Origin: Arcobacter sp.
Lineage (GTDB): Bacteria > Campylobacterota > Campylobacteria > Campylobacterales > Arcobacteraceae
Direction: 5' to 3'
Assembly (NCBI GenBank): GCA_002869565.1
Contig: PKUJ01000013.1
Coordinates: 1 to 39,444 of the forward strand
DNA: 39,444 nt
The position numbers and the translations under genes were made by a program. The notes under the pieces were generated by a model. It ran no database searches. It was not told the DNA's origin and worked only from the letters and a program-made list of their open reading frames with translations. Each line of letters begins with the position of its first letter. Position 1 is the stretch's first letter. Of this stretch, positions 1-7,742 are shown in pieces.

Positions 1-15
1 CTGAGCTAATCGACC
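1..15 (-). tRNA. 5' end of a tRNA (partial, runs off the window)
   Basis: Read on the minus strand, these bases give GGTCGAT-TA-GCTCAG. This is the 5' acceptor strand, the U8-A9 pair and the start of the D arm of a tRNA. The rest, including the anticodon, lies outside the window, so the amino acid cannot be assigned. It is the third gene of the tRNA operon, two bases downstream of the tRNA-Glu CCA end. Confidence 0.75.
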
Positions 16-17
16 GA

Positions 18-92
18 TGGTGACCCCTAGGAGACTCGAACTCCTGTGATTGGAATGAAAATCCAAGATCCTAACCGCTAGATGAAGGGGCC
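18..92 (-). tRNA. tRNA-Glu (anticodon TTC)
   Basis: The minus strand folds as a 75-base tRNA with an encoded CCA end. The acceptor strands GGCCCCT and AGGGGTC pair with one G-U. The anticodon stem TTGGA/TCCAA encloses the loop TTTTCAT, which gives anticodon TTC. The T arm contains GTTCGAGTC. It lies 60 bases downstream of tRNA-Lys and is probably processed from the same transcript. Confidence 0.96.
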
Positions 93-152
93 ATCGTTTT
101 CTGCTTCGGTTAAAAACCGTTAAAGTCAAGCAGATACTTTAACAATATAAAC

Positions 153-228
153 TGGTGACCCGTAATGGATTCGAACCATTGGCCACCTCCTTAAAAGGGA
201 GATGCTCTACCAGCTGAGCTAACAGGTC
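153..228 (-). tRNA. tRNA-Lys (anticodon TTT)
   Basis: The minus strand gives a 76-base tRNA with an encoded CCA. The acceptor strands GACCTGT and ACGGGTC pair with one wobble pair. The anticodon stem TCTCC/GGAGG (with one mismatch) closes the loop CTTTTAA, so the anticodon is TTT. The T loop GTTCGAATC is standard. It is the promoter-proximal gene of the operon. Confidence 0.96.
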
Positions 229-231
229 ACT

Positions 232-257
232 ATTTTAAGAACTTGTATTCTTAAAAT
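232..257 (-). other. Hairpin in the leader of the tRNA operon
   Basis: ATTTTAAGAA (232-241) and TTCTTAAAAT (248-257) form a perfect 10-bp stem with a 6-base loop. It lies between the predicted start of transcription (about 259) and the first tRNA base (228). It would therefore be the 5' leader removed by RNase P. Lacking a U tract towards the tRNA, it is unlikely to be a terminator. Confidence 0.55.
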
Positions 258-265
258 GGAGTGGA

Positions 266-294
266 ATTATACAAATTTTTTTTTTATTTGTCAA
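266..294 (-). promoter_or_regulatory. Consensus sigma-70 promoter of the tRNA operon
   Basis: On the minus strand TTGACA (289-294) and TATAAT (266-271) are separated by exactly 17 bases. Both hexamers are full consensus matches. Campylobacterota promoters usually lack a recognisable -35 box, so this should be a strong promoter, as expected for tRNA genes. The -35 box overlaps the 3' end of the leftward CinA-family gene that begins upstream. Confidence 0.85.
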
Positions 295-790
295 GGGTTT
301 TTTGAAAAAATTTAAAAACTTTTTTCAAAGAGTATTTTGCTGCCTGAATTTGAACTTCTTTTCGAGTTCCTTCAAAGATACAAATCTCAATATCTTGTCC
401 AATATTTTTTTCCATTACACCAATTACAACAGTTCCTACTGGCTTGTTTTTTGTTCCACCATTAGGTCCTGCAATTCCACTAATTGCAATTGCGTAATCT
501 GCATCAAATTTTTTTATAACACCATTAAGCATCTCTTCAACAACTTGAGTACTTACTGCACCATATTTATTTAATGTTTCTTTTTTTACTTGTAGCTCTT
601 GATGTTTAATTTCATTAGAATATGTAACAATAGAACCATTAAAGATATCTGAGGAACCAGATATCTCTGTAATCATTGAGGCAACTAGACCTCCTGTACA
701 ACTCTCAGCACTTGTAATAGTTTTATTATGAGTTTTTAATAGATTTTGAAATTCTAACATCTCTTTCTCATTAAAAATTGAGTCAATCAT
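284..790 (-). CDS. pncC: CinA-family protein, stand-alone amidohydrolase (PncC-like) domain
   Basis: The 168-residue protein is the C-terminal domain of the CinA (competence/damage-inducible) family standing alone. Enzymes of this form hydrolyse nicotinamide mononucleotide to nicotinate mononucleotide in pyridine-nucleotide recycling. Visible motifs are TSAESCTGG (about 26-34), the VTYSN segment, GAVS (about 77-80) and AISGIAGPNGGT (about 102-113), which hold the conserved Ser and Gly residues of the family. The length matches single-domain members (about 160-165 residues); the longer CinA form carries an extra N-terminal MoeA-like domain absent here. It lies downstream of mqo but is separated from it by a strong terminator. 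The family assignment is firm; the exact substrate is inferred. Confidence 0.88.
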   Translation of the reverse strand: MIDSIFNEKEMLEFQNLLKTHNKTITSAESCTGGLVASMITEISGSSDIFNGSIVTYSNEIKHQELQVKKETLNKYGAVSTQVVEEMLNGVIKKFDADYAIAISGIAGPNGGTKNKPVGTVVIGVMEKNIGQDIEICIFEGTRKEVQIQAAKYSLKKVFKFFQKTLDK

Positions 791-823
791 TATAAAACCT
801 TAATTATAAAACTATTTTTGATT

Positions 824-850
824 TATAGTATGGGGAAACCCCATACTATA
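824..850 (-). terminator. Terminator hairpin after mqo
   Basis: TATAGTATGGGG (824-835), loop AAA, and CCCCATACTATA (839-850) make a perfect 12-bp stem. It lies 10 bases past the mqo stop codon and between the two leftward genes mqo and the CinA-like gene. It should end mqo transcription, although the U tract after it is weak. Confidence 0.8.
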
Positions 851-859
851 TGTTTCTTT

Positions 860-2209
860 TTATTCAGTTAATTCACTTAAGAATTTTTCTGTATCAAATG
901 TAAGGTTTAGATATTCAGCTACCACTGCAATATCTCTTTCTGCATTACCTAAACAAGATGTCGCTCCTGGAGATGGTGTCATATTAAACAAAATACCATC
1001 ACCTGGATTAATTGATGCTTCTCCTAACATTAGTTTTTGTTTGTCTTTATCAAGTACTTGTGGTCTAACCCCACCAAATCCTTTTGCATATTCAATATCA
1101 TCAACACTTAGTGAAGGTACAATTTTTCTTGCATCTTTTACAAATAAGCCTTTGTTGATTCCTGGTACTTCAAATAGGAAGTTTTTAAATACATAGTTTC
1201 TAATTTCACTATCTTTTAATAAATCCCAGAAAATTTTAATGATATTTCCATCAATATTCATAGTCTTTAAACATTGACCAAATGATTTGAATCCTTTGTA
1301 TCTTTCAAGTACTCCAAGAGCTAACGCAGTTGGTCCAAATCTTGTTTTTCCATCACATAAAATATCAGGGTCACCATGTAAAGCTGCAAATGGAAGTTTT
1401 GGGTTCTGTACCATGTAAACTTTTCCATTTAAAAACTCACCACTAGTAATATAAAATGAACCTGCCATAGATAATGATCCCATATGTTTACCATAACCCA
1501 TTTTATGAGCTAAGTATAATGAGTGTGCTCCAGCGTTTACAACTACAAAGTCAGCTGTAAATACAGAACCACTTGTCGTAGTTAATTTATATTTATCTTC
1601 AACTTTTTCAATCTCTTCAACTTCTGCATTAAAGAAAATATCAGTTATCTTATTTTCTTCTTCTTGAGCGGCTTTTGCAAGTTCTTTAGTCATTGCACCA
1701 AAATCAACTGTTGTATACTCACTTTGTGTTCCCATAGCAATAATAGGTTCAGGTCTATCAATTGTTTGCTCTTTATCAGCATATACAAGCTTTGGTTCAA
1801 GTTCTCTTAGCTTTTCTTTATCCCATAATTCTAAATAGGGGAATAATTCTTTAAACTCTTCATATCTATTTTTAATGAATTCAACTTCTTTTTCACCAAC
1901 CCCTAATGCCATCTTTTGGTGAGCAAACATAATCTTATCTTGTAAACCACGTTGTAAACAAAATTTTTCAATCATTTTTGCTGTTCTTTTTGTAATATGA
2001 GCTTTTTCTAAAGTATAGTTTGTCTCAATATCACCTACATGAATTGTTTGAGAGTTACTTGTCCCTTTTGAGTTTAGCGTTGCTAAATCTTCATATTTTT
2101 CTAGCATACAAATGCTTTTTGCATCTGTGTACCTAGCAAGTTCGTAGAATAATGCAGAGCCAGAAATTCCTCCACCTACGATAATTACTTCATAATGTTT
2201 TGTATTCAT
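860..2209 (-). CDS. mqo: Malate:quinone oxidoreductase (FAD-dependent)
   Basis: This 449-residue flavoprotein oxidises malate to oxaloacetate and passes electrons to the quinone pool. It is a peripheral membrane step of the TCA cycle that in many Campylobacterota replaces or supplements NAD-linked malate dehydrogenase. The N-terminal Rossmann motif VGGGISGSALFYELA (about 11-25) binds FAD. It is followed by the Mqo-type segment GTSNSQTIHVGDIETNY. The C-terminal flavin-closing region is GFGGVRPQVLD (around residue 388) and SPGATSCLGNAERD. The length fits the shorter epsilon-type Mqo. The start is supported by TAGGGATATCA just upstream of ATG. It appears monocistronic, ending in the 824-850 terminator. 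Related 2-hydroxyacid oxidases exist, but the overall pattern is Mqo. Confidence 0.9.
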   Translation of the reverse strand: MNTKHYEVIIVGGGISGSALFYELARYTDAKSICMLEKYEDLATLNSKGTSNSQTIHVGDIETNYTLEKAHITKRTAKMIEKFCLQRGLQDKIMFAHQKMALGVGEKEVEFIKNRYEEFKELFPYLELWDKEKLRELEPKLVYADKEQTIDRPEPIIAMGTQSEYTTVDFGAMTKELAKAAQEEENKITDIFFNAEVEEIEKVEDKYKLTTTSGSVFTADFVVVNAGAHSLYLAHKMGYGKHMGSLSMAGSFYITSGEFLNGKVYMVQNPKLPFAALHGDPDILCDGKTRFGPTALALGVLERYKGFKSFGQCLKTMNIDGNIIKIFWDLLKDSEIRNYVFKNFLFEVPGINKGLFVKDARKIVPSLSVDDIEYAKGFGGVRPQVLDKDKQKLMLGEASINPGDGILFNMTPSPGATSCLGNAERDIAVVAEYLNLTFDTEKFLSELTE

Positions 2210-2455
2210 TGATATCCCTATTTGTACTTTTAGATTGTATAGTGAGATTTTAGCAAAAATATATTTATTTATAAGTTAGAATTTTTGATTTACTATATAA
2301 TCTTTTTTAAAATATGTTTAATAGTAACATATTATTGTTTTTCTATCAATTTTATTCCTGCTCAAAATGTGTACATTAGAAACACAATAACATAAGCAAG
2401 GACAATAGTTACAATTAATGTACATTTATTGTACATACTTACATTATAATTTAAC

Positions 2456-2632
2456 ATGTTTAATTGGTTTAAAGTTAAAAAATTTAAAAAAAACACAGAA
2501 ATTAAAATCTTTGTTTGCAAACACTGTAAATTGACATGTAAAGATTGTACAAATATGTATTGTTTTTCATGTTTTGCTAACAATAATAACCCATGCCCAA
2601 GATGTGGAAAAACTAACTCTACTGAAAATTAA
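2456..2632 (+). CDS. Small cysteine-rich protein with four CxxC pairs
   Basis: A 58-residue open frame starts at ATG 2456 and ends with TAA 2630-2632. The N-terminal 20 residues are basic and aromatic. The rest carries eight cysteines in four CxxC pairs (C21/C24, C28/C31, C36/C39, C47/C50), ending in CPRCGK. This spacing is typical of a two-site zinc-ribbon or treble-clef fold and is unlikely by chance in AT-rich DNA. An in-frame TAA lies three codons upstream, so ATG 2456 is the only plausible start. A TATAAT (2445-2450) lies only five bases before it, which would imply a nearly leaderless mRNA unless an upstream promoter is used. No clear Shine-Dalgarno is visible. I do not recognise a family. 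It lies alone between leftward mqo and rightward ileS. Confidence 0.72.
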   Translation: MFNWFKVKKFKKNTEIKIFVCKHCKLTCKDCTNMYCFSCFANNNNPCPRCGKTNSTEN

Positions 2633-2680
2633 AAAATACAATAACTTAAATCTATTATTTAGGATTAACAAAAATTTAGA

Positions 2681-2686
2681 TATAAT
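2681..2686 (+). promoter_or_regulatory. -10 box of the ileS promoter
   Basis: TATAAT follows TTTAGA and an AT-rich tract, typical of Campylobacterota sigma-70 promoters. Transcription would start near 2693, leaving a leader of about 40 bases before the ileS ATG. Confidence 0.6.
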
Positions 2687-2734
2687 CTGCGATTTATAGA
2701 AACACACAATACAAGATAATTAAGGTATTTAAAA

Positions 2735-5461
2735 ATGGATTACAAAGATAGTTTATTACTTCCAAACACAAAATTCCCTATGAGAGGGAATCTTCCTCAA
2801 AATGAGCCAAAGAAATATGAACTTTGGGATGAAGAAAAAGTTTATGACAGAATGAAAGAGAACAGAAAAGGTGCTCCTTCTTTTACTTTACATGATGGAC
2901 CTCCTTACGCAAATGGACACATTCATATTGGTCATGCACTAAATAAAATATTAAAAGATATCATAAATAAATATCACTATTTTGATGGAAAATCAATTAG
3001 ATATGTTCCAGGTTGGGATTGTCATGGTCTTCCAATTGAGCAAAAAGTTGAAGAAAAAATTGGTAGTACAAAGAAAAAAGAGTTACCAAAATCTAAATTA
3101 AGACAGTTGTGTCGTGATCATGCAACTAGATTTGTTGATATTCAAAAAGATGAGTTTAAAAAACTCGGAGTAATTGCAGATTGGGATAAACCATATTTAA
3201 CTATGGATTTTAAATTTGAAGCAAACATTTATAGAGAACTTTGTGCAATTGCAAATCAAGGTCTTTTAGTTCAAAGATCTAAACCAGTATATTGGTCTTG
3301 GGCTGCTCAAACTGCACTTGCTGAAGCAGAAGTAGAATATGAAGAAAAAACTTCTCCATCAATTTTTGTGGCATTTAAGCATGAAACATTAGATGCTAGT
3401 GTTATTATTTGGACTACAACTCCTTGGACACTTCCTTCAAATACTGGTATTGCTTTAAATGGTGAAGAAGAGTATGTTTTAACAAGTGATAAATTTATTG
3501 TTGCTAAAAAGTTATATAACTCTTTAATTGAACAAGAAGTAATCAAAGGTGAAATTGTTAATTCTGTATCTTCAAAAGAGTTAGAAGGTTCACATGCAAT
3601 TAATCCTTTAAATGGAAGACAATCTAAACTTATCTTAGGTGAGCATGTTGAAATGGACGCTGGTACAGGTGCTGTTCATACAGCTCCAGGACATGGTGAG
3701 GATGACTACAAAGTTGGTCTTTTATATGGTCTTGATGTTATCATGCCTGTTGACGCTTATGGTAAGTTTGATGAAACTATTGTACGGGAAAAATTATTTA
3801 AAGATACTGATAAATACTTAGGTGTTCATGTATTTAAAGCAAATGAAATGATTCTTGAAGAGTTAGGTGAAGCTTTACTTAAGCATGTAGATATTAGACA
3901 CTCATATCCACATTGTTGGAGAACTCATAAACCTATTATCTTTAGAGCAACTAAACAATGGTTTATCTCTATTGATGATAAGTATGGTAAAGAGCAAAAA
4001 ACACTAAGAGAAAATGCACTTAAAGTTGTAGAAGATTTAACTTTCTATCCTGAATGGGGAAGAAATAGATTAAAGTCTATGCTTGATGGAAGACCTGACT
4101 GGTGTATTTCAAGACAAAGAGATTGGGGGGTGCCAATTGCTTTCTTTAGAAACAAGAAAACTGATGAAATTATCTTTGATGAAAAAGTATTAAATTATAC
4201 AGCTATGATTTTTGAGATGAAAGGTTGTGATGCTTGGTATGATTTACCAATCGAAGAGTTATTATACCCCGGAAGTGGATATAACCCTGAAGATTTAGAA
4301 AAGACTATGGATATTTTAGATGTATGGTTTGATTCTGGTTCTACTCAAAATGCAGTTTTAAGATCAAGAAACTATGATGCTGGAACTTTCCCTGCTGATA
4401 TGTATTTAGAAGGAAGTGATCAACATAGAGGTTGGTTCCAATCTTCACTTTTAACTACTTTAGCTTCACAAGAGATCGCACCTTATAAATCAATTTTAAC
4501 TCATGGGTTTACAGTTGATGAAAAAGGCGAAAAGATGTCTAAGTCAAAAGGTAATGTTGTTGCTCCTGAAAAAGTGATGAAACAATATGGTTCTGAAATT
4601 TTAAGACTATGGGTTGCTATGAGTGATTATCAATCAGATTTAAAAATATCTGATAATATTTTAAAACAAAATGCAGAGCTTTATAGAAAAATTAGAAACA
4701 CTGCAAGATTCTTACTTGCAAATGTTAGTGATTTAGAAGAAGTAGTTTCTGTTGATAAAATGGGTACACTTGATAAATGGGTTATAAAAAGAGCTAAAAA
4801 AGTATTTGATGAAATTGAAGCTGCATTTTCTATTTATGAATATTCTAAAGGGCTTAATAAATTGAATAACTTCTTAGTTGTTGATTTATCGGGTATTTAT
4901 TTAGATGTATGTAAAGATAGATTATATTGTGATGACAAAAATGATATTCATAGAATTGCATCTCAAAGTGCAATGGCAATTATCTTAAAGAAACTTATTT
5001 CTACTTTAGCTTGTATTTTAACTTATACAATGGATGAATTACTTGAGTATGCACCTTCATTTATTAAAGGTGAGGCAAAAGATATTTTTGATTTTGTAAA
5101 AGTTGAGATTCCTGAAGTTGAATCTAATCTTAATGAAGAAATATTATTATCTGCTAAAGAAAAATTTTCTGAAGCTATAGATACACTTAAAAAAGAGAAA
5201 ATTATTAAGTCGACTTTAGAACTGTCAATCTCAACAGATTCTAGTGATATTTTATCTTTAGAAAAAGTTGAAGCAGAAGATTGGTTCTTAGTTAGTTCCG
5301 TTTTAAATGAAGAACAAACAGATGTTCTTGCAAGTTTTGAAGTAGATGGAAGTAAATTTACAGTTGCACTAGCGCATGATGCAAAATGTCCAAGATGTTG
5401 GAAGTTTACTTCAAAAGATGAAGAATCACTTTGTAGTAGATGTGATAGCGTATTAAATTAA
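2735..5461 (+). CDS. ileS: Isoleucine-tRNA ligase
   Basis: This 908-residue class I aminoacyl-tRNA synthetase charges tRNA-Ile in the cytoplasm. The HIGH signature is at residues 64-67 (within GHIHIGHALN) and KMSKS is at about 600-604, preceded by the ILTHGFTVDEKG segment. Between them lies the editing domain with TTPWTLPSNTG and GTGAVHTAPGHGEDD. The C-terminus has a zinc-binding knuckle, CPRCW at about 885 and CSRC at about 900, as in bacterial-type IleRS. The length is close to E. coli IleS. The start is ATG 2735, just upstream of the conserved N-terminal sequence. The small membrane peptide and NFU gene follow and may be co-transcribed. Confidence 0.98.
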   Translation: MDYKDSLLLPNTKFPMRGNLPQNEPKKYELWDEEKVYDRMKENRKGAPSFTLHDGPPYANGHIHIGHALNKILKDIINKYHYFDGKSIRYVPGWDCHGLPIEQKVEEKIGSTKKKELPKSKLRQLCRDHATRFVDIQKDEFKKLGVIADWDKPYLTMDFKFEANIYRELCAIANQGLLVQRSKPVYWSWAAQTALAEAEVEYEEKTSPSIFVAFKHETLDASVIIWTTTPWTLPSNTGIALNGEEEYVLTSDKFIVAKKLYNSLIEQEVIKGEIVNSVSSKELEGSHAINPLNGRQSKLILGEHVEMDAGTGAVHTAPGHGEDDYKVGLLYGLDVIMPVDAYGKFDETIVREKLFKDTDKYLGVHVFKANEMILEELGEALLKHVDIRHSYPHCWRTHKPIIFRATKQWFISIDDKYGKEQKTLRENALKVVEDLTFYPEWGRNRLKSMLDGRPDWCISRQRDWGVPIAFFRNKKTDEIIFDEKVLNYTAMIFEMKGCDAWYDLPIEELLYPGSGYNPEDLEKTMDILDVWFDSGSTQNAVLRSRNYDAGTFPADMYLEGSDQHRGWFQSSLLTTLASQEIAPYKSILTHGFTVDEKGEKMSKSKGNVVAPEKVMKQYGSEILRLWVAMSDYQSDLKISDNILKQNAELYRKIRNTARFLLANVSDLEEVVSVDKMGTLDKWVIKRAKKVFDEIEAAFSIYEYSKGLNKLNNFLVVDLSGIYLDVCKDRLYCDDKNDIHRIASQSAMAIILKKLISTLACILTYTMDELLEYAPSFIKGEAKDIFDFVKVEIPEVESNLNEEILLSAKEKFSEAIDTLKKEKIIKSTLELSISTDSSDILSLEKVEAEDWFLVSSVLNEEQTDVLASFEVDGSKFTVALAHDAKCPRCWKFTSKDEESLCSRCDSVLN

Positions 5462-5474
5462 GTGTTAAAATAAA

Positions 5475-5585
5475 ATGTTTGAAGAAGAAGTTACACTTAG
5501 ATTTATTTTTTCCACAATAGCTATAATTTTTGTATTTATAGCTATTGGAATAGTTTATGTAAATAAAAAATCAAAAAAAGGTTGA
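5475..5585 (+). CDS. Small single-pass membrane peptide
   Basis: A 36-residue frame runs from ATG 5475 to TGA 5583-5585. It has an acidic N-terminus (MFEEEVTLR), one hydrophobic helix at about residues 10-29 (IFSTIAIIFVFIAIGIVYV) and a lysine-rich tail (NKKSKKG). This charge pattern follows the positive-inside rule with the N-terminus outside. It sits 13 bases after ileS and 7 bases before the NFU gene, so it is probably in the same transcript. No function can be assigned. The clean membrane-peptide composition and tight packing make it likely to be real. Confidence 0.6.
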   Translation: MFEEEVTLRFIFSTIAIIFVFIAIGIVYVNKKSKKG

Positions 5586-5592
5586 TAAAAAT

Positions 5593-5871
5593 ATGATGCC
5601 ATTTAGCGATGAAGATTTAAGACCACCAGTTGGTTCAATTATAAAAACAAAAATTGCTCCTATGTTAGCACGTGATGGTGGAGCAATTGAATTATTAGAT
5701 ATTATTGATGGAAGAGTTTTTGTTCAATTACAAGGCTCTTGTGTTGGATGTAGTGCGAGTGGAAGCACTTTGAAATTTATTGTAGAAAAAGAATTAAAAG
5801 CTGCAATTCATCCCGAACTATTAATTGTGAATGTACCTCAAGGTATGGAAAATAAATTACAGGAGCTTTAA
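5593..5871 (+). CDS. NifU-like (NFU domain) Fe-S cluster scaffold or carrier
   Basis: This 92-residue protein is a stand-alone NifU C-terminal domain. Such proteins hold and deliver Fe-S clusters through a bridging CxxC pair in a dimer. The motif is QGSCVGCSASG, with C50 and C53. It is preceded by the family's LARDGGAIELLDI segment and followed by the helix starting TLKFIVEKEL. The length is standard for single-domain NFU proteins. Its stop codon overlaps the ATG of the next gene (TAATG), which indicates translational coupling. Confidence 0.92.
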   Translation: MMPFSDEDLRPPVGSIIKTKIAPMLARDGGAIELLDIIDGRVFVQLQGSCVGCSASGSTLKFIVEKELKAAIHPELLIVNVPQGMENKLQEL

Positions 5872-6395
5872 TGATAAATGAAAATAGATTGCTAAATGAG
5901 GCAAATACATTTTTCGCTGAGCGAAAATTTGAAAAAGCTTTATTTCTATATTCACAACTATCATCAGCTTTTCCAGATAATAAAGAATATCCTATTTATG
6001 CACTTTTTTGTGATATAGCTAGTGAAGATGTGGATAAAGCAGTTTCCTTATATGATTATTTTACTATCTCAAAAGATGAAAATATTGACGAAGCTATAGC
6101 TTATGTTGAAGATGTGGTTAATGCATATGATGGTGATGTTGATAAAATGATGGGAATTCTATCTGAATTAACAGCTTCCACTGTAGATTCATTAGATGCT
6201 ATTAGATATGAGGATTTTAAGAGATTGATTAATTCTCGAGGTTCATTTAGAATAGCCTTTGAAGATATTATGTTTTCAACTAAAGTTGCAATTGAGAATA
6301 AAGAAGATTTTTTTGATTTTGTTGACAAATTAATTGATAATGATTTTAATAATACAGCATATTCATATTTAGATGGATTCAACGATTATTTTTAA
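5871..6395 (+). CDS. TPR-like protein of unknown function, apparently shortened by an in-frame stop
   Basis: The 174-residue product is helical and acidic. Its N-terminal helix pair, around ANTFFAERKFEKALFLYSQL (about 11-30), resembles a tetratricopeptide repeat; I recognise no further domain. The frame closes with TAA at 6393-6395. The same frame then stays open for 22 more codons to TAA 6462-6464, encoding a lysine/glutamate-rich helix (YDTKIEKLYKKLEEKKLAV). That longer frame would overlap the murE start by 20 bases, normal for coupled genes. The simplest reading is that TAA 6393 is a recent nonsense change that removed the C-terminal helix. It lies between the NFU gene and murE. Confidence 0.75.
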   Translation: MINENRLLNEANTFFAERKFEKALFLYSQLSSAFPDNKEYPIYALFCDIASEDVDKAVSLYDYFTISKDENIDEAIAYVEDVVNAYDGDVDKMMGILSELTASTVDSLDAIRYEDFKRLINSRGSFRIAFEDIMFSTKVAIENKEDFFDFVDKLIDNDFNNTAYSYLDGFNDYF

Positions 6396-6444
6396 TATGA
6401 TACAAAAATAGAAAAATTATATAAAAAGTTAGAAGAGAAAAAAC

Positions 6445-7731
6445 TTGCAGTTAATCATAAATAATAAAATATATACTGATAATTCACAAGAAACAAATAA
6501 AGATTCAGTTTTTGTTATCTCAAAACAGAATAAAAGATTTGTAGAGAATGCAAAAGAGAATGGCTGTGTTGATTTTGTAGAAGCAAAAGATTTAAAAAAT
6601 CATTTTGATATGAGTTCAATAAAAGTTATTGGAATTACAGGAACAAATGGTAAAACAACAACTGCTGCAGCTATTTATTCTATACTTTTAGATTTAGGAT
6701 ATAAAGTTGCACTTCAGGGAACTAGAGGTTTTTTTATAAATGATGAAAGAGTAGAAGAGTATACTCTTACAACTCCTGTCCAACTTGGAAATTTTGCACA
6801 TATTCAAAAAGCTATGGACAATGGCTGCCAATTTTTTGTCATGGAAGTGAGCTCACATGCCATAGAACAAAAAAGGATTGAGGGCTTAGAATTTGAATTA
6901 AAAATTCATACAAATATTACTAGAGACCATCTTGATTATCACAATACTATTGAAGAGTATATAAATATTAAAAATTCATTTTTTGATGATGAGACAAAAA
7001 AACTTATAAATAAAGATGATCCAGTTGTAAGATATAATCCTAAAAATGGATACTCTTATGGAATGGAGAATCCTTCAACATATAATGTATCTGCTTACTC
7101 TTTTAAAAATGGTATGAATGTAATGTTTTCAAAGATTGATAAAATACATTCATTTTCATCAACAATGATGGGTATTTTTAATATTTATAATTTGATGGCT
7201 GCTGTTTCTTGTGTGGATATTGTTACAGATAAAAACTTAGATGAAATTTGTGAAGCAGTAGAAAACTTTGCAGGAGTAAGTGGAAGAATGGAAGTTATTT
7301 CAGATAATCCTCTTGTAATTGTAGATTTTGCACATACTCCTGATGGTATGAAAGAAGTTTATGAAAGTTTCAATAATAAAGATATAATCACTGTTTTTGG
7401 TGCAGGGGGGAATAGAGATCAAGATAAAAGACCTCTTATGGGACAGATTGCGTCAAATTTTGCTAAAACTATAATTGTAACTTCTGATAATCCAAGATTT
7501 GAAGACCCTGATTTAATTATAGAAGATATTTGTAAGGGAATTAAAAATCAAAATAATCTAATAGTTGAAATAAATAGAAAAGAAGCTATTAAAAAAGCTA
7601 TTGAATTAGGACGTGAAAATTCAAACTCTGTAGTACTCATTTTAGGAAAAGGTGATGAGCCTTATCAAATAATTTATGATAAAAAATTTCCACTTGTAGA
7701 TAAAGATGAGGTATTAAAGCATATCAATTAA
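6445..7731 (+). CDS. murE: UDP-MurNAc-tripeptide synthetase MurE (meso-diaminopimelate type)
   Basis: The 428-residue Mur ligase adds the third amino acid to UDP-MurNAc-L-Ala-D-Glu in peptidoglycan synthesis. The ATP-binding loop GITGTNGKTT is at 63-72. The VMEVSSHAIEQKR and NITRDHLDYH motifs lie in the central domain. DNPRFEDP near residue 348 is the signature of enzymes selecting meso-diaminopimelate. GAGGNRDQDKRP is the linker motif of the C-terminal domain. The start appears to be TTG 6445, since AGAAGAG lies just upstream and no ATG precedes the conserved region. It is shorter than E. coli MurE at the N-terminus, as in other epsilon-type enzymes. It ends in a hairpin shared with the convergent gene. 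Confidence 0.93.
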   Translation: MQLIINNKIYTDNSQETNKDSVFVISKQNKRFVENAKENGCVDFVEAKDLKNHFDMSSIKVIGITGTNGKTTTAAAIYSILLDLGYKVALQGTRGFFINDERVEEYTLTTPVQLGNFAHIQKAMDNGCQFFVMEVSSHAIEQKRIEGLEFELKIHTNITRDHLDYHNTIEEYINIKNSFFDDETKKLINKDDPVVRYNPKNGYSYGMENPSTYNVSAYSFKNGMNVMFSKIDKIHSFSSTMMGIFNIYNLMAAVSCVDIVTDKNLDEICEAVENFAGVSGRMEVISDNPLVIVDFAHTPDGMKEVYESFNNKDIITVFGAGGNRDQDKRPLMGQIASNFAKTIIVTSDNPRFEDPDLIIEDICKGIKNQNNLIVEINRKEAIKKAIELGRENSNSVVLILGKGDEPYQIIYDKKFPLVDKDEVLKHIN

Positions 7732-7742
7732 TGATATGCTTT
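7716..7742. terminator. Bidirectional terminator shared by murE and the leftward operon
   Basis: AAAGCATATC (7716-7725) and GATATGCTTT (7733-7742) form a perfect 10-bp stem with a 7-base loop. The stem is flanked by A/T-rich tracts on both sides. It overlaps the last codons and stop codons of both convergent genes, so one hairpin ends transcription from both directions. Confidence 0.8.

Noticed and set aside
302-574. Forward open frame opposite the CinA-like gene
   Set aside because: It is rich in Asn, Cys and Phe as expected from the antisense of an AT-rich gene, and lies wholly inside a well-supported coding region.
2362-2583. Reverse open frame of 73 codons between mqo and ileS
   Set aside because: It overlaps the cysteine-rich forward frame on the opposite strand, has no ribosome binding site, and shows no domain-like composition.
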